The position numbers were made by a program, and so were the translations under genes. A DNA stretch of 64,000 nucleotides from Neofusicoccum parvum (lineage: Eukaryota; Ascomycota; Dothideomycetes; Botryosphaeriales; Botryosphaeriaceae): assembly GCA_020912385.1 (NCBI GenBank), contig CP087216.1, positions 1,054,001-1,118,000 on the forward strand, given 5' to 3'. Shown here piece by piece: positions 1-11,549 of this stretch (position 1 is its first letter; every line of letters begins with the position of its first letter). The notes under the pieces were generated by a model that saw only the letters and a program-made list of their open reading frames with translations, had not been told where the DNA came from and searched no databases.

Positions 1-325
1 GTGGCCGCAGGACGGGAGGCTGGTGCGTCGACGGTCCCCCTGAAGCGCGGGTCATTGGTTCTGACGGAAGACTGCAGAAGCAGATTGGCTCGCTGATGAT
101 GGTGAATTATCTGGAGTCGCTGGAGGCTATGACTTTTGCGCTGTTCACCAGTGTGTTTGGCTGGTCGATCGAAGAGATACAGGTGTTCTTGGCTGGCGTC
201 CGGAAGGATGTTCGGAGGAAAGATGTGCACGCTTATTTCCACATGTGAGTCTGACCTACGGAGGTGAGAATGCGCTTTACTGATATGCACCAAGCTATTT
301 CGTGTACGGTCAAAAGCCCGAGTAG
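1..325 (+). CDS. LaeA/UMTA-type SAM-dependent methyltransferase, C-terminal part
   Basis: This is the 3' end of a gene that begins left of the window. The frame starting at base 3 reads to 244, a 50-bp intron (245-294, GTGAGT...CAAG) follows, and exon 295-325 ends in TAG. The visible 90 or so residues include GGWCVDGPPEARVIGSDGRL-like sequence, a helix-rich EEIQVFLAGVRKDV segment and the ending YFVYGQKPE. That closing pattern (HAYF...YVxYGxKP) is typical of the fungal UMTA/LaeA-like methyltransferases, which use S-adenosylmethionine and often sit in or regulate secondary-metabolite clusters. The SAM-binding motifs lie outside the window, so activity cannot be judged. It faces the MFS gene tail to tail. 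Family assignment is by recognition of the C-terminus only. Confidence 0.72.
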
Positions 326-609
326 ATGAGGAACTATGGGAAGGCTCAATGGTTATAAACCCTTCTCTCGGCGTGAAAAAGCTGGTTACCGGTCAGTGTG
401 GATATAGCAATTTAACTTGATTTCATTTTGTTCTATCGTGGAGTAAATCATTCGACCGCATGCTATCCCGTGATCCATCTTCGGAATGTGCCCCAGGAAT
501 GAGCATGCAGTGGATCCATCCAGCTTCTACGGTTCTACCGGTCATGTTGGAGCTTATTTCTATCTGCGTATTTGTCGTTCTCGAGGTATACGTCAATCTG
601 TGTCTCAGG

Positions 610-2689
610 TCAGCATCTCAACACGGCAGGAACAAGCCAGGGAAAAACGCTTACTGTGTTTGTCATCTTGGACTCGACGTCCTTGCACGACAAGCAAGCA
701 ATGATGGCAACAATTCCAAATCCCATGGAAGACATCGAGACCACAAAGATTCCTTTGCAGTACGCATTCTTCAGGGCCTCCGATGCCGCCGCAACCACAT
801 CAGGGGAGAACAAGGTTGACAGATCTGGAGACGACAGAGAGGAAAGGAGCTCTGTAACCCTTGATTGGTCGAGACCAGCCTTCAGAGCCGCGGGAACCAC
901 GAGCTTCGGGGTCCATTCAGCAATCTGGTTGTTGAAGATCGTTTGGTAGACGGTGGTTGCAACTGTTGTTCAATCAGTCTTTGAGCGCCATTTGATCGGA
1001 GTTGCTATGGGATGCATACCAGCACCCCCGGCAAAGCGGAGAGACCCAGAGATGCCACCGCTGATACCAAGATCCTTGTGCTTCACTCCCAACTGGGAGA
1101 GCATGATACTGAGAGGGACCGACCATGCAAACGCCGTCTGCGAGATGAAGAGGAAGGCAATCATCATCCCCTTGTTATGAGGCGTTGCAAGTCCAAGCAG
1201 AGCACCAAAGAGCACAACAATGAAGGTAGAACCCACGAGCTGCCATTGCCAATGCTTGATCGTGCTGCCGAAGCAGAAGAGCAGAAATGCACCAAAGCAG
1301 ATGGCCAGACCCTGTGGAAGTGACAGGACGAGGTTATACCGCCAGTCCGTACCGCCATTGGTGTAGAATACGGTGGTCATGGTTGGCCAGAGGATGCTGC
1401 TGGAGTAGTAGAACATGTTGGTGATGGACAGCGCAAGACACGGCGCCGTGAAATCCCGACCCCAGGAGGAGGCGAAGATGTGGGCGGGTGCGAGTGGATG
1501 CTCGGATCCACCATAGGTCTCCCAGAGCCCGAAAACGATCAAGAAGAAGAAGCCGATGACAAGGGGTGCTACGACGTGCGGGTCAGTTGACTCATAAATG
1601 CCCGCCCACACGATACCTGCCAGCACTGGCACGCAGCCAGCAGTGAAGGACACGATGCCTGTTTTGAGATGATCGGGTCAGTGAGAAACAATACCGCTAT
1701 GACGGCTGGGTGGCCACTCACCGACATAGTCGACCTTTTTGATGGCTTGCATGAAGGGCAACCCGGATGGGTGAGCAGGAGGGAAGTACAGGAAGAACAA
1801 GCCAATGAAGGCGGCGAACTGGAAGATGGCAGGGCCGTAGAAGTTCCACTCCCAATTGCCGAACTCGTAGCCAAACCTGGCGGTGATGGGTCCGACGAGG
1901 ATGGTGATGTAGACGGTACCGTCGGCGAGAATGATGCCGATGTGTCTCCACTTGTTTGGAAGGAGCTCCGGAAGGGCGAATGCCGCCATCTGCAAAGGCG
2001 ATCAGCATACCGTCATGTGGGGACCGAGCATGCAGCCGGAGACGAACCTGGCAACATCCAGCACCAAATCCGGACAGAGCCATTCCCGCGGTAATCAGAT
2101 TGGCATTCTCGGTCTGCCTGGAGGCCCCCGCAATGAGATGCCCCACGGTACATAGCTTGTTGAGGGTTAGCGCGAATCCTTTGGGCTCCGTAGGGCTGGA
2201 GCACTCACCAGATTGCCGCCCACAAGAAACCAGCGGCGGCCGAGAATGTCGGTGTTGGCGCCACTTGGAGACTGTCAGCGCTACGACACGCAGTTGGACG
2301 GGGACTCCGTACTTGATCATGAACGAAACTGTTGTTGCAATTGTCCATGCCGGGACAAACCACACATAAGCATTCGGCTGCCCGAAGTCGGCCGACACGA
2401 GGGTTCCGACAGCAGCAACGGTGGGAACAGGCCAGAAGCAGAGGCCGTATCCAAATGACAGAAACTGGAAGTCTTCCTGTCAGTGCTGGTGCTGGTGTGT
2501 GTTCTGACATGCGAAGGCACTCACACAGGTAACAATCCATGTCTTCACCGTGACCACTGGCTCCAGCTCCGACGGTGGCGGGGTCGAGAGAGGGGTGGAA
2601 CCTTCGAGGTCCTTCTCAGCGGCGCTGGCCACGGTCTTGCTCTCTTGGAGCATTTCGCCCTGCTGCTCCGCTGGTCCTCCGGTCGTCAT
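610..2689 (-). CDS. TRI12-like MFS efflux transporter
   Basis: Seven exons: 2689-2525, 2476-2313, 2263-2209, 2155-2048, 1989-1722, 1658-1020, 962-610; the six introns are 48-63 bp and the sum is 583 codons plus stop. The start ATG has a CACC context. The protein has a cytosolic N-terminus of about 50 residues followed by a polytopic membrane domain. Recognisable TRI12-family segments include VKTWIV at the first membrane entry, DILGRRWF after TM2, GMALSGFGAG, LPNKWRHIGI, WRYNLVLSLPQG and CKDVESKM near the C-terminus. This family (fungal trichothecene efflux pump type, DHA2-like MFS) exports small molecules or iron chelates across the plasma membrane; the substrate here is unknown. Its neighbour is a UMTA-type methyltransferase, a setting common at the edge of biosynthetic clusters. 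Confidence 0.9.
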
Positions 2690-4248
2690 GGTGGAATGGC
2701 TGGCGGACGGCAGCAGGCGGGGCAGAGAGGATGGCCAGGAAGTCACGCAGAGCTTCGGCGTGCGGAGCCATGGGGATCAAATAGCATCGGCAGCTCGCAG
2801 CACAAACAACGGCAACGGAGCACTCGGTATCCGCGCGGCTCAGCACTAGAGTGCGTGCGTGGGTACGGCGGCAAGGAGCGTGCAAGGGCATGACGGAGGG
2901 AGCCTTGAGGCGGAAGACGCGCTGAAACAGTTAGCGTTCGTGGACGCTTCCGCGGAAGGTGGCCTGCTGCGACAGGTCATGCAGTGCGACCCGGCATGGC
3001 CGCTAAACGAGACGGCTTTAGCCGCTGTCAAACGGAAGATATACAGCGCGGCGGATGGGCAGCTCCTACGCCACACCACGACGCGGGCGTGCGCAGCGAG
3101 TCAGGGCGCAGCTAAGCATGCAGTAGCAAGGGAGTTTGCTCTGTTTCTGGCCTCGGGGGGCCTCCCGCCCCCACAAATCCTGGGCCGGCCAAACAAAACG
3201 CATCTAGACCGAGGTGGCACAGCAAGACACTGTGGGTATGACGGCAGATTCCTTTTCTTGCGGTCTGCGAGCACGAGGTCTTACGACGAGGGGCAGTGAC
3301 ACCAGTGCCACGGGAGATAAGAGTGCTCGGTGGGAATAAAGCACGGCGCCACGGCCGTCAGGTAGGGCAATAGGGCTTGCGGCCGCTGGTCCAGCTAGTG
3401 GCTCGGCTCGTGCAAATGACCCGTCCCAAGCCCCTCCCGCCGCCGCAGATCTTATGCATTGACTCGCATGTCGCCAGCCCGTGAAACAAAGCCATGCTTG
3501 CCGGCCAATGGATACGCATCCAAAGGGGACTATCGCAGCAAAAGCAAAGCCAGCAGCTGCCCTTGAAGCTGCGAGGTGCACCTCGGTGCCTTGGGTTTGT
3601 CTGGAGAAGCCTGCGAGTAGTGAGCATTCTACAGCTGCGCGTTTCAATCTCAGAAATTCCTGACGCTCCGGACTGGCCATCTCGCAACTTCAGGACCTGC
3701 ACTGCCGCAATAGAATTGGTCACTGAAGGAGATGTGCGCTGCGAAGTAAGTTCGGCCCCCACATGAGGTTCAGGATTCAGGTGCAGCGGAACCGGGGTCT
3801 TTTGTGTAACACAATCCGCGGGGAACCCTGTGGACGATCTAGCCGCAGTGCGGATGAGCATCCTCCCTATCAGCCTGCACGAGAGGGCCGATTCTTGATT
3901 TGCGTGGGTGCAAGGATCTGATGACTGTTGGCCTGCACCCGCATTCGGTGGGTATGTAGCATGCGGCCAATGCCTGCTCCCAAGCCCGCGCGTGTATGCA
4001 TCGAAAAGTATTGAAAATCACTCTAGGAAGTGGCTTAACAATAAGACGCATGTATGCACGGCACGTTAAAGCAGCAGTCCAGGCAGACTTCTTTTGCACC
4101 CAGGTGGATGCTTCCATTCGTCACCGAGGCAAGACTGTCCCTTTTCTTTCTCTCTTGAAACTCTCGTTATAGTAGACAAATATGCTTAGTGTTCGCGGCT
4201 GAGCGGGTGAATGTTACAGTACAGAGCCTATCGCCCTCCATCTCCCGT
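2690..4248. other. Intergenic, upstream of the MFS gene
   Basis: About 1.56 kb between the MFS start and the 3' end of the RidA-like gene. It holds several overlapping open frames of 90-170 codons, but none starts well, splices into a recognisable protein or resembles a known family. The MFS promoter must lie at its left end; I see no clear TATA box there. Confidence 0.5.
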
Positions 4249-4653
4249 TCATTTCTTCCCCGCATAAGCCTCAACCTCAATCTCAATCAACATCCTCGGA
4301 TCCGCAAGGTGGGACACCCCAATCCCAGTCAGGATCGGCTTGTGGTTCGGTGTGTACTTTGCGAGCGTCTCCACCGTCTTCGCCATGGACAACGGAAGAG
4401 AGGTATGGTACGTCCGCACGCTGTAGACGTCGTCCCAGCCGAGCCCGACGGTCTCGAGCACGCGCTCGACGTTTCTGAAAGCAAGCTCGACCTGGCCGTC
4501 GCCGTCGTTGGCGTCAAGCGCGTTCTCGGGCGTCCAGCCGCCTTGGCCTGCGAGCTTGACGGTGTCGCCGACCACGACGGCTTGCGAGTAGTGGTACAGC
4601 CGGTTTCGCTCTTCACCGGCACCGGCGTCGTTGTAGTACTGGAGAGAAGACAT
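4249..4653 (-). CDS. RidA/YjgF-fold protein lacking the canonical catalytic Arg
   Basis: Single coding exon of 134 residues, the normal size for the YjgF/YER057c/UK114 family, whose trimers often deaminate reactive enamines/imines. Family marks are AVVVGDTVKLAGQGGW, QVELAFRNVERVLETVGLGWDDV and the final strand IEIEVEAYAGKK. In active RidA enzymes the second-last strand carries an Arg (ARxxVEV type); here the equivalent stretch is PILTGIGVSHLADPRM, with no Arg at that place, so imine deaminase activity should not be assumed. The ATG at 4653 (ACCATG context) is preferred over an upstream in-frame TTG. A likely 5'-UTR intron runs 4745-4681 (GTGAGT donor, CTGAC branch, AAG acceptor), and a TATA box lies at 4867-4876. 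It is isolated between two dehydrogenase/transporter genes. Confidence 0.85.
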   Translation of the reverse strand: MSSLQYYNDAGAGEERNRLYHYSQAVVVGDTVKLAGQGGWTPENALDANDGDGQVELAFRNVERVLETVGLGWDDVYSVRTYHTSLPLSMAKTVETLAKYTPNHKPILTGIGVSHLADPRMLIEIEVEAYAGKK

Positions 4654-5746
4654 GGTTTTGAGGGAATGTGGGAATGTGTGCTTCAATGATGGTCAGTTCC
4701 GACGGCTGTATTGGCTCAAGGAGAGCGGCATCTGATGGTACTCACCGATTACTGAGAACTAATGGAGACGTGTGGAATATTGCACTGCCTTCTGGTTCCA
4801 AAACTCCTGGAAGAGAACGATACAGTGAATGCTACACTTCATGCTACGCGGAGCATGGCCGACGGGTTTTATATGGCCTTCTCATGGAGCCAGTGGCAAG
4901 GTATGGCACTACACACCCAGAGAGCCATCATGAAAGCAATGGAGCTACAATGTTGTAGACCACAAACGCCGTTAGGCTTAGAAATCATGTATGAAGTTTT
5001 CGTCCGCGACCTTGGCGTGGTCGTGAACCACTCGGCCTAGGGAATCCTTCGAGCACATCTTACTAATATGACTCTTGCGCGAGTAGCTCCTACAACGGCG
5101 CTCCCATATGTTTGACAAATCGTAAAAATGCTGTAAGTACCTCAGTTCTATTCATTTAATTGGCGCTCACAGTCAGAAAAAGAAGGGCTCCTCTAGCGTC
5201 ATAACGAGGTGGAGGCACTGGTGCGGCTCAGTAGACAAAACAATTAGCAGTAGTCATGGCAGGGGGAGCGCATGTAAAACCAGCGGTGCCGACACGACTC
5301 CGGCACGGGCATGGAAGCTGGTCCGAACACGTGCAATCCACTTTGGAGACATCGGCAGGTCCGAGGACAGCTACTCGTGGTGGGTGGTATGCTGTGCCGC
5401 ACTGGGAGGGAAGCGGGCAGGGATCGCCGTTCGGCAGGCGGGCGGGCTCCCGCTAAGGCAGCCAAGAGGGCCTTCCAATATTTGTCGCTCCCGCCCGCCG
5501 CCCGCCGCTCCAACGGGATGCCCGTGCTGCGCCGTTCTGACTCGCCGTGTGCCCAGTCACCGCGCTCGACCGCCGCACCGTGCTATATCAGTCAGCCTTA
5601 CACACCTTTCCCCGGCCCGTCCAGGACGTGGATGCCTTGGGGACCACCACCGGCCAGCGAAGATGTAGCCGCCTCTTAAGAGCTGGGAAATGGAGCCCAG
5701 AGCCTCCGCGCTCCCTCCAGCCCGTCCCGCTGGACATCGAGACACC
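4654..5746. other. Divergent intergenic region, RidA-like / SDR
   Basis: About 1.1 kb between the two head-to-head starts. It contains the RidA-like leader with its predicted intron and TATA box on the left, and a GC-rich stretch with a weak TATA-like TGCTATATCA at 5580-5590 about 160 bp before the SDR start. No gene seen. Confidence 0.5.
4867..4876 (-). promoter_or_regulatory. TATA box of the RidA-like gene
   Basis: On the minus strand the sequence reads CCATATAAAA, about 215 bp upstream of the ATG at 4653. With the predicted 65-bp leader intron the spliced leader would be roughly 100 nt, a normal distance. Inference from position and sequence. Confidence 0.45.
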
Positions 5747-6789
5747 ATGGCGAGCACGCCGGTCCAGGAAAAGGTCGCCATCGTGACCGGAGCCACCGTA
5801 GGCAGCCCCGTACCCGCACCCGCCGTCCAGCCCGCGCCCACCTAACAGCCAACTCCCCCTCCAGTCCGGCATAGGCGCCGCGCTCGCCAAAGACCTCATC
5901 GCCTCGGGCTACCGCGTGGCCCTCGTCGCGCGGCGGTCCGAGCCGGGCACGCGGCTGGCGGCGTCGCTGGGGCCATCAGCGCGCTTCTTCAGCGCGGACG
6001 TGTCGTCGTACGACGAGCAGGCGCGGGCCTTCGCGGCCGTGTGGGCGGCGTGGGGGCGGCTGGACGTGGTGTGTGCGAACGCGGGCATCGTGGACAAGTC
6101 GTCGGCGTACGTGCTGGACTGGCGCGGCAAGCCGGTCGACGAGCCGCCGCCGGCGCCCGACCTGGCCTGCACCGACGCCGACTGGAAGGGCGTCGTCTAC
6201 GGCACCCGCCTGGCCACGCACTTCATGCGCCAGAACCGCCCCGTGCCCGGCGGCCGCATCGTCGCCACCGGCAGCGTCGGCGCCATCTTCCCCCACCGCA
6301 CCTACCCCGAGTACTGCGCCGCAAAGGCCGCCGTCGTGCAGTTCGTGAGGGCCGTGGCCCCCGTGCTGAAGGAGAAGGACAACATCACCATCAACGTCGT
6401 CCATCCCGGCATCGTCGACACGCCGATCGTGCCCCCCGAGATGATTGCCGCCGTGTCGCGTGAATGGTGGGTTGATCTGTCCTCTCCCTCGGTCATTGCG
6501 GAGTCAAACAGCTTCCGTGCTGGTCGTGTATCGGAAGCGAGGTGGCAAAAGCTGATTCATCGACAGCCTCACCCCTGTTGAGACCATCCTGAAGGGATAC
6601 AGAGTGTTTCTGGAAGACGAGACCGGCATGACGGGAAAGAACATGGAAGCCTCGGGCAAGAGCCTGCACTACTACGAAATGCCGGAGATGGCGAACGGCA
6701 GGGTCACGAAGCGCTCGGTCACGGTGTGGGAACCGCTCTTCCTCATGATGCACCACGAAAAGTCGGGGCTGCCTGATGCAATCGAGTGA
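5747..6789 (+). CDS. Classical short-chain dehydrogenase/reductase (SDR)
   Basis: Three exons: 5747-5797, 5865-6466, 6567-6789; introns of 67 and 100 bp; 291 residues, usual for a classical SDR. The cofactor motif TGATSGIG (residues 14-21) is restored exactly by the first splice. Further marks are ANAG (88-91), GSVGA with the catalytic Ser at 154, and YCAAK giving Tyr167 and Lys171. The fold binds NAD(P) and oxidises or reduces an alcohol/ketone; the arrangement recalls fungal 15-hydroxyprostaglandin-dehydrogenase-like SDRs, but the substrate cannot be told. No signal peptide or membrane span is visible, so it is probably cytosolic. It could be a tailoring enzyme of the accessory group on the left or an independent metabolic gene. 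Confidence 0.88.
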
Positions 6790-8097
6790 TCTCCGGCCGA
6801 AGGGGAGGGGGAGAGACCCACCATCAAGCAAGCATGAGCTACGACCAACGACATGACATAAGACTTCAAGAAATAAGAACCATCTTTGAAGAACGAACCA
6901 GGCCTCTGCAACACTGATGTCCTGCTTTCCAGCCAGCCTTCTCGAACCCCCCCAACCACACGCTGGCTCCTCGTCCCCCATACATACATACCCCAAGTAC
7001 CCTCAATCTCCTCCGACTGGACTCAAGTCTCCCCTTCATCTCCCTCAACTCCTTTCTCGCGTTGAAACCCACCACTCCCCCGCCAGGTCTCCGCTACGCG
7101 CCCAGGCCCGAAACCCACTCTCTTCATACTCCCTTCCAGCTCTCGCCTCCACCACCCGCGGCTTCCTGAGACGGCGTTGCGACGTCCATGGCCGCCCCTG
7201 TCGCCATGCTGCAGCACGTAAGCGCCCCGCTAGACCGGAGGGCCGCACCGCGCATATGCGTCGTCGGGGAGAGAGGATTAAGGGGTCGTGGTGACGCCAA
7301 GCTGGGGTTCAAAGATGCGGTGGTCGGACCGGTAGATGGGCTGACAGTGACGGTGAAGCTTCTGTTCATGAGGGCCGCCATTTCACCGACGATGATTGTA
7401 ACGGCGTTGGGAGACTGTGTCGTTGCTGGCGGCATCAGTGATGCCGTGTGACTAACAGCTGCACTGCTAGCTACCAAATGGAATCTTGAGAACGTACTAG
7501 GTGCATATCGTTGAAGGATTCTATTAGTCTCAGTTCCGAAGCGTTTTGGGCAAATGTACATTTCCCGAACATCAGCTCTGTCTGGCCAGAAGCTATCAAA
7601 GTTGAACAAATCATAGGCTATATAGCCTCACCGTGAAAGTATGAAATTGCCTGCAGTTGTCTTCATGTGGTGCTTTTATTTCTTAGACTTCGTCGATTAG
7701 ACTCAACATGAAAAAGGACAAGCCAACTTAGGTATCAGCGACAGACATCTGCGCGCATCGACTCTTGCCTCAATACAAAACTCCACCACACTAATATTCC
7801 TGCCCGAGGTATCAAACCCACTGTATCCAAAATAAACCCCAATCAAAAAGTAAAGTCGTGATGAAACACGTGGGACGACGCTAATGCATGACAGATTTGC
7901 GTGGTGCCAGGATATCTCAGTAAAACGAGAGTAGAGAAAATGTTTCAAAAAAGTGGGGATCGCTCCGCTTCTTATCGTTTCCGCTTCCCAAAAAACCCGT
8001 GAATGCCATGTGTACAGATGAAAGATGCCAAACTGGTGGATATCAAAAATGAAATCTGGAACTTCGCCGCCGCCCTGGAACACTAGCCATCACCCCT
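6790..8097. other. Convergent intergenic region
   Basis: About 1.3 kb between the SDR stop and the stop of the four-TM protein. Bases 7124-7609 are open on the minus strand but begin with a non-ATG codon, and 7188-7451 is open on the plus strand from an ATG; neither gives a recognisable protein. AT-rich toward 7500-7850. No gene supported. Confidence 0.45.
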
Positions 8098-9835
8098 TTA
8101 TTGGCGGTGCTGCTGGTGCGGGATCCCGAAGTCGAAGCCGTGCTGCTGCTGCTGCGGCGGGTAGCTTGGGCTGGCCATGGGCGTGCCGTATGCGCCAGGG
8201 ATTGGGACGGCCTCGTACTGCACCTCGCCGGGGGCGGCGGGCACGTGCTCCTGGATGTGCTCCTGTTGCGGGGCCGGAGGGGCGAAGCTTGGGCTCATGG
8301 GCTGCGGAGGCGAAGGCTGGTGCTGGTAGGTGGCATCGTTGGGCGGGCTAGGGTGTCTGCTGGATGGCGGGCTGACCTCTGCGATGTTGACATTCGAAGG
8401 AGCGTCGAAGCCATTCTGCTGCACCTTGGGTGTCGCGCCTTGGATGCGGATCGGCGGCGCCTGCAGCTGGAAAGGCTTGGGCTCGGCGAAGCCACGCGGG
8501 TACTGGATGCTCTCTTGGCTCTCGTGGCTGGCGTGGCCGTTCTCGGCAGCGGACAGAGGGTCGACATAGCGGGGGTGGCCGGGCGGGGCCTTCCAGCCAT
8601 CACCGGGAGTGAGCGGTGGCGGACCAAAGCCGGGAGTGTTGGGTGCGGACTGCGAACGAAGCTGGGCGAGGTACAGATCGGAGCGGGCGCGGTCGCGGAC
8701 GGCCATGGACCTCCGGAGCTTGCGCTTGGACCAGAAGCGGTAGAAGACGATGCCGTAGACGATGATTGTCAATGTCTCAACGACGACCTCGATGATGCAG
8801 CAGACAAGGGACCAGTCCTGGGGACCGTGTCAGTTTTCTTCATGCGTGCCAAGGATGTGGAGAATGCTTACCTGAAGTCTGCAGACAAGTGCATACTGGA
8901 CGTCTTGCTCGAAAAGCTCGCGACGCTTGTTATCCTTGCATGCCCAGCCCCACATGTCTTGTCCATTGCCGTTCGCTTTACTCGAGTTCAGCACAGCGGC
9001 GCCAACGGCCCACATGACGATGCTGAAAATGAAGAAGGCAACAGCGAAGGTGGTGTAGTAAACGGCAACCTTTTCGGCCCGCTTGTGGCCTCCTCTCCAG
9101 TACGCGGCGAGGATGACAATAGACATGAAAAGCGAGATGCAGGCGATGACGAGCAGAAGGATCTGGGGCCAGGTCTTGGTGTTCTCGGCCCACGGCGGCA
9201 GGTTGCTGCGCGCCGGCAGGTGCTTTGTCGCATTGAAGATGGTGAAGGTGGCGGCGAGCATGGACAGGACGATGAGACTGCAGCTGAAGTTGACGCCGCG
9301 CAGGAGCAGCTTGGCGACCCGCACGCGGAATTTCACTTTCTAGAGGTCGGTCAGTTCATGTGGGTTGGCAGGATCCAAGCCATGGCTCGCTTACCAGGTC
9401 CTTCTGCTGCTCTTGCTCAGTGTCTCCCTCGTGCTTCTCCAGGATCTGCTCCTCCCGGAAGGTGGGGCTCAGCACACTCTCAAAGTTCCGCGGCGGCGCA
9501 CCCGGCGACTTGAGCGCGCTCTTGAGCGGGCTCTTGGGCGTCGGCGGGGGCAGGTATCTCCGGTCGGTCTCCTCCATCTCTACGGATTCGTGGGCCGAGG
9601 TGCGGTTGTTCAGGTAGCCGAAGCCAACGTCGGCGGGCTGCGGCTGCGGGGCGTAGTGGGTTGTGGGAGGATCGGCGAAGGGCGAGCGCGTGGGCTCGAG
9701 AGGCGAGTGTACTGAGGTAGCTTCGGCAAAGCGGGCTGTCCGGGGAGTCTTGAGCGATGTGGCGAATGAGTCTGTCGACGGGCGACGACCGCTTGTGATG
9801 GTCACTGTGGGGATTGGCTTGTCGTTGGCTGACAT
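8098..9835 (-). CDS. Four-transmembrane membrane protein with long cytosolic tails
   Basis: Three exons: 9835-9395, 9339-8872, 8817-8098; introns of 55 and 54 bp; 542 residues. The first 147 residues are Ser/Pro/Thr-rich and probably disordered. Four hydrophobic spans follow, at about 162-182, 206-228, 245-264 and 305-328, with a charged Cys-containing loop (WGWACKDNKRRE) between the third and fourth. The C-terminal 200 residues are Pro/Gln-rich with poly-Gln. The layout (four TM, cytosolic ends) is like fungal MARVEL-type or hyphal-fusion membrane proteins such as Neurospora HAM-8; I raise that only as a possibility, since I cannot align it. Likely a plasma-membrane or endomembrane protein, with low-complexity tails offering phosphorylation or binding sites. 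Confidence 0.78.
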
Positions 9836-11549
9836 GTCTCTCAGAGGGATGCGGTGCGGGGATGACGTGAGAGGAGCATGCGCGTGCAGAAGGAAAGATT
9901 CGGTAAGGACGAGCAGCTTCGGTCAGACCCGCTTCGCGAAGCTCGTGCAGAGAGAAAGGGAAGAACAGGAGCGAGGAAGCACAGAATTACGGGGAGGCCA
10001 GCTGCCGGAGAGAAGAGATGAAGAAATGGGCAGAGTGGTGGACGGCGGCGGGCTTTTGTCTGGGCGGCGCTTCGCGAGGCAGCACGCAGATTGGACGGCG
10101 TGTCGCTGAGCGCTTGGAGCAGGCGGGAGCACAGAGGGTGGAGAGAGGCGGCGCCGGGATGGGCGGCGGGCACTTACAGGCTCAAGTAGTAGGTCGAGGC
10201 TGCTGCGCGAGCTGATAGGTGCAGCTGCAGCGTGCTGATGTCCAGAAATAGACGCCCGGGTCGATGGGCTGCAGGCGCTGGCGCGGTTAGCAAGCATGCC
10301 GCCAGCGACTCTAGAGCACTAGCAACGGTGGACTGGCGTACCCCGGACTCGTGTCGCCGTCAGCGGGAGCAGTGGAGGAGGAGGAGCCGTCAGCTGCGGG
10401 GACAGCTCGCTGGGACACGCGCGTCGACGGAGCTTCGAGGGCTCGCTGCAGCGCGCGAGGAGGATGTCCAGCGATGGATATGAAGCGGACGAGGAGGCGA
10501 CCCGGCCAGCGCTGCGGTGGCTCGAGGGCAGCGGGCTGGCGCCCACGGCAGGCTCTTTGCGACCCCATAAGCGCCGCGATGCTGAGGTCCAATTAAGGCG
10601 CTGAGGGAAGCGCTGGGGGGAGCTCAGGCCCGTCACACGGCAGGGGACGACAGGCGTGCTCGGCGGGCTGATTGGCTGGCGCCCTCGGCGGCCCTGGCTC
10701 GCGCATCGGCCTGCGCGTCGAATCAGAACGGCAACGCAGATCAGGCCGGCCGCCCAGCAGCCCACGCTGCTCGACTGCTGCCGCGCTGGATTGCTGGCGC
10801 CCCGTGATTTGGCGCTTGCCGGCTCGTCTGCGCGGCCGACACCTCGCGTGGCCTGACTGGCCTGGCCCGCGATGCCAGACGCCCGTGTGCGTGCCGACTG
10901 AGGGTGGAGAGGCCGTGGCCGCGCGCGGTGCCTGGTTGGCCGGCCGGTGTTTCTGGTGTTTCTGCTGGTGTTTACCCGGCGCCGGCGCACAAACACGCAC
11001 ACCCATCCCCATCCGCCTCGCCACCCGCTGCACCACCGCGGCCGCTGCTATTCTGAGCAGCGCGGCAGATTGCCACTGCCACGCCCCGGCGACCGTTTCG
11101 GCGGGCGTCTCGAGCTGCCCCGTGCGACGCTTCTTCCCACGATCGCGCCGGCGTCAGGCAAGATCAGGCTGCGTTCCTGCATGCAACACCGCTCCGCGTG
11201 CGCCGCGGTCGTAGCGTGCCGGCGTGCTCGTACTACGCATGCATGTCAGACGCAGTACCCGCTAATCGTCACGGCTGGCAGTACCGGCCTGCCGATCCGT
11301 TCTATACTTGCGTCTGCGGCCCTCAGCTACACGGCAACTTCAGCCTGCGCTGGCTATTTCTACCTCGCATCCCTTGCCTCTGTGCGAGCGCGCAGATTCA
11401 GCCCTAGATGTCGGGCGCGATCTCTGTTTTCTGCGACTATCCCACACGCCACCAACGACACCGGCACGCGATATTGAATATTAATTTGTATCTTCTAAGA
11501 GCATGGTACCCACAACCCCCAGCAGTCTATGGCCTGCTGTCCTCCGTTC
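9836..11549. other. GC-rich intergenic region
   Basis: About 1.7 kb between two minus-strand genes. Strongly GC-rich, so all six frames contain accidental open stretches; none shows a domain, a good start or sensible splicing. It holds the promoter and leader of the four-TM gene. No repeats or RNA gene recognised. Confidence 0.5.

Noticed and set aside
2859..3861. Several 90-170-codon frames between the MFS and RidA-like genes
   Set aside because: No good start context, no recognisable motif, overlapping frames on both strands as expected by chance.
4654..4686. Upstream TTG as the start of the RidA-like protein
   Set aside because: The ATG at 4653 has a better context, matches the family N-terminus, and the TTG sits at the acceptor of a likely leader intron.
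7124..7609. A 161-codon minus-strand frame in the SDR/four-TM gap, and an 87-codon plus-strand frame over it
   Set aside because: The minus frame starts with TTG, not ATG, and neither translation resembles a known protein or splices into one.
8101..9513. A 470-codon open frame on the plus strand
   Set aside because: It is antisense to the four-TM gene, whose exons splice cleanly and show membrane spans; the plus-strand translation has no domain or good composition.
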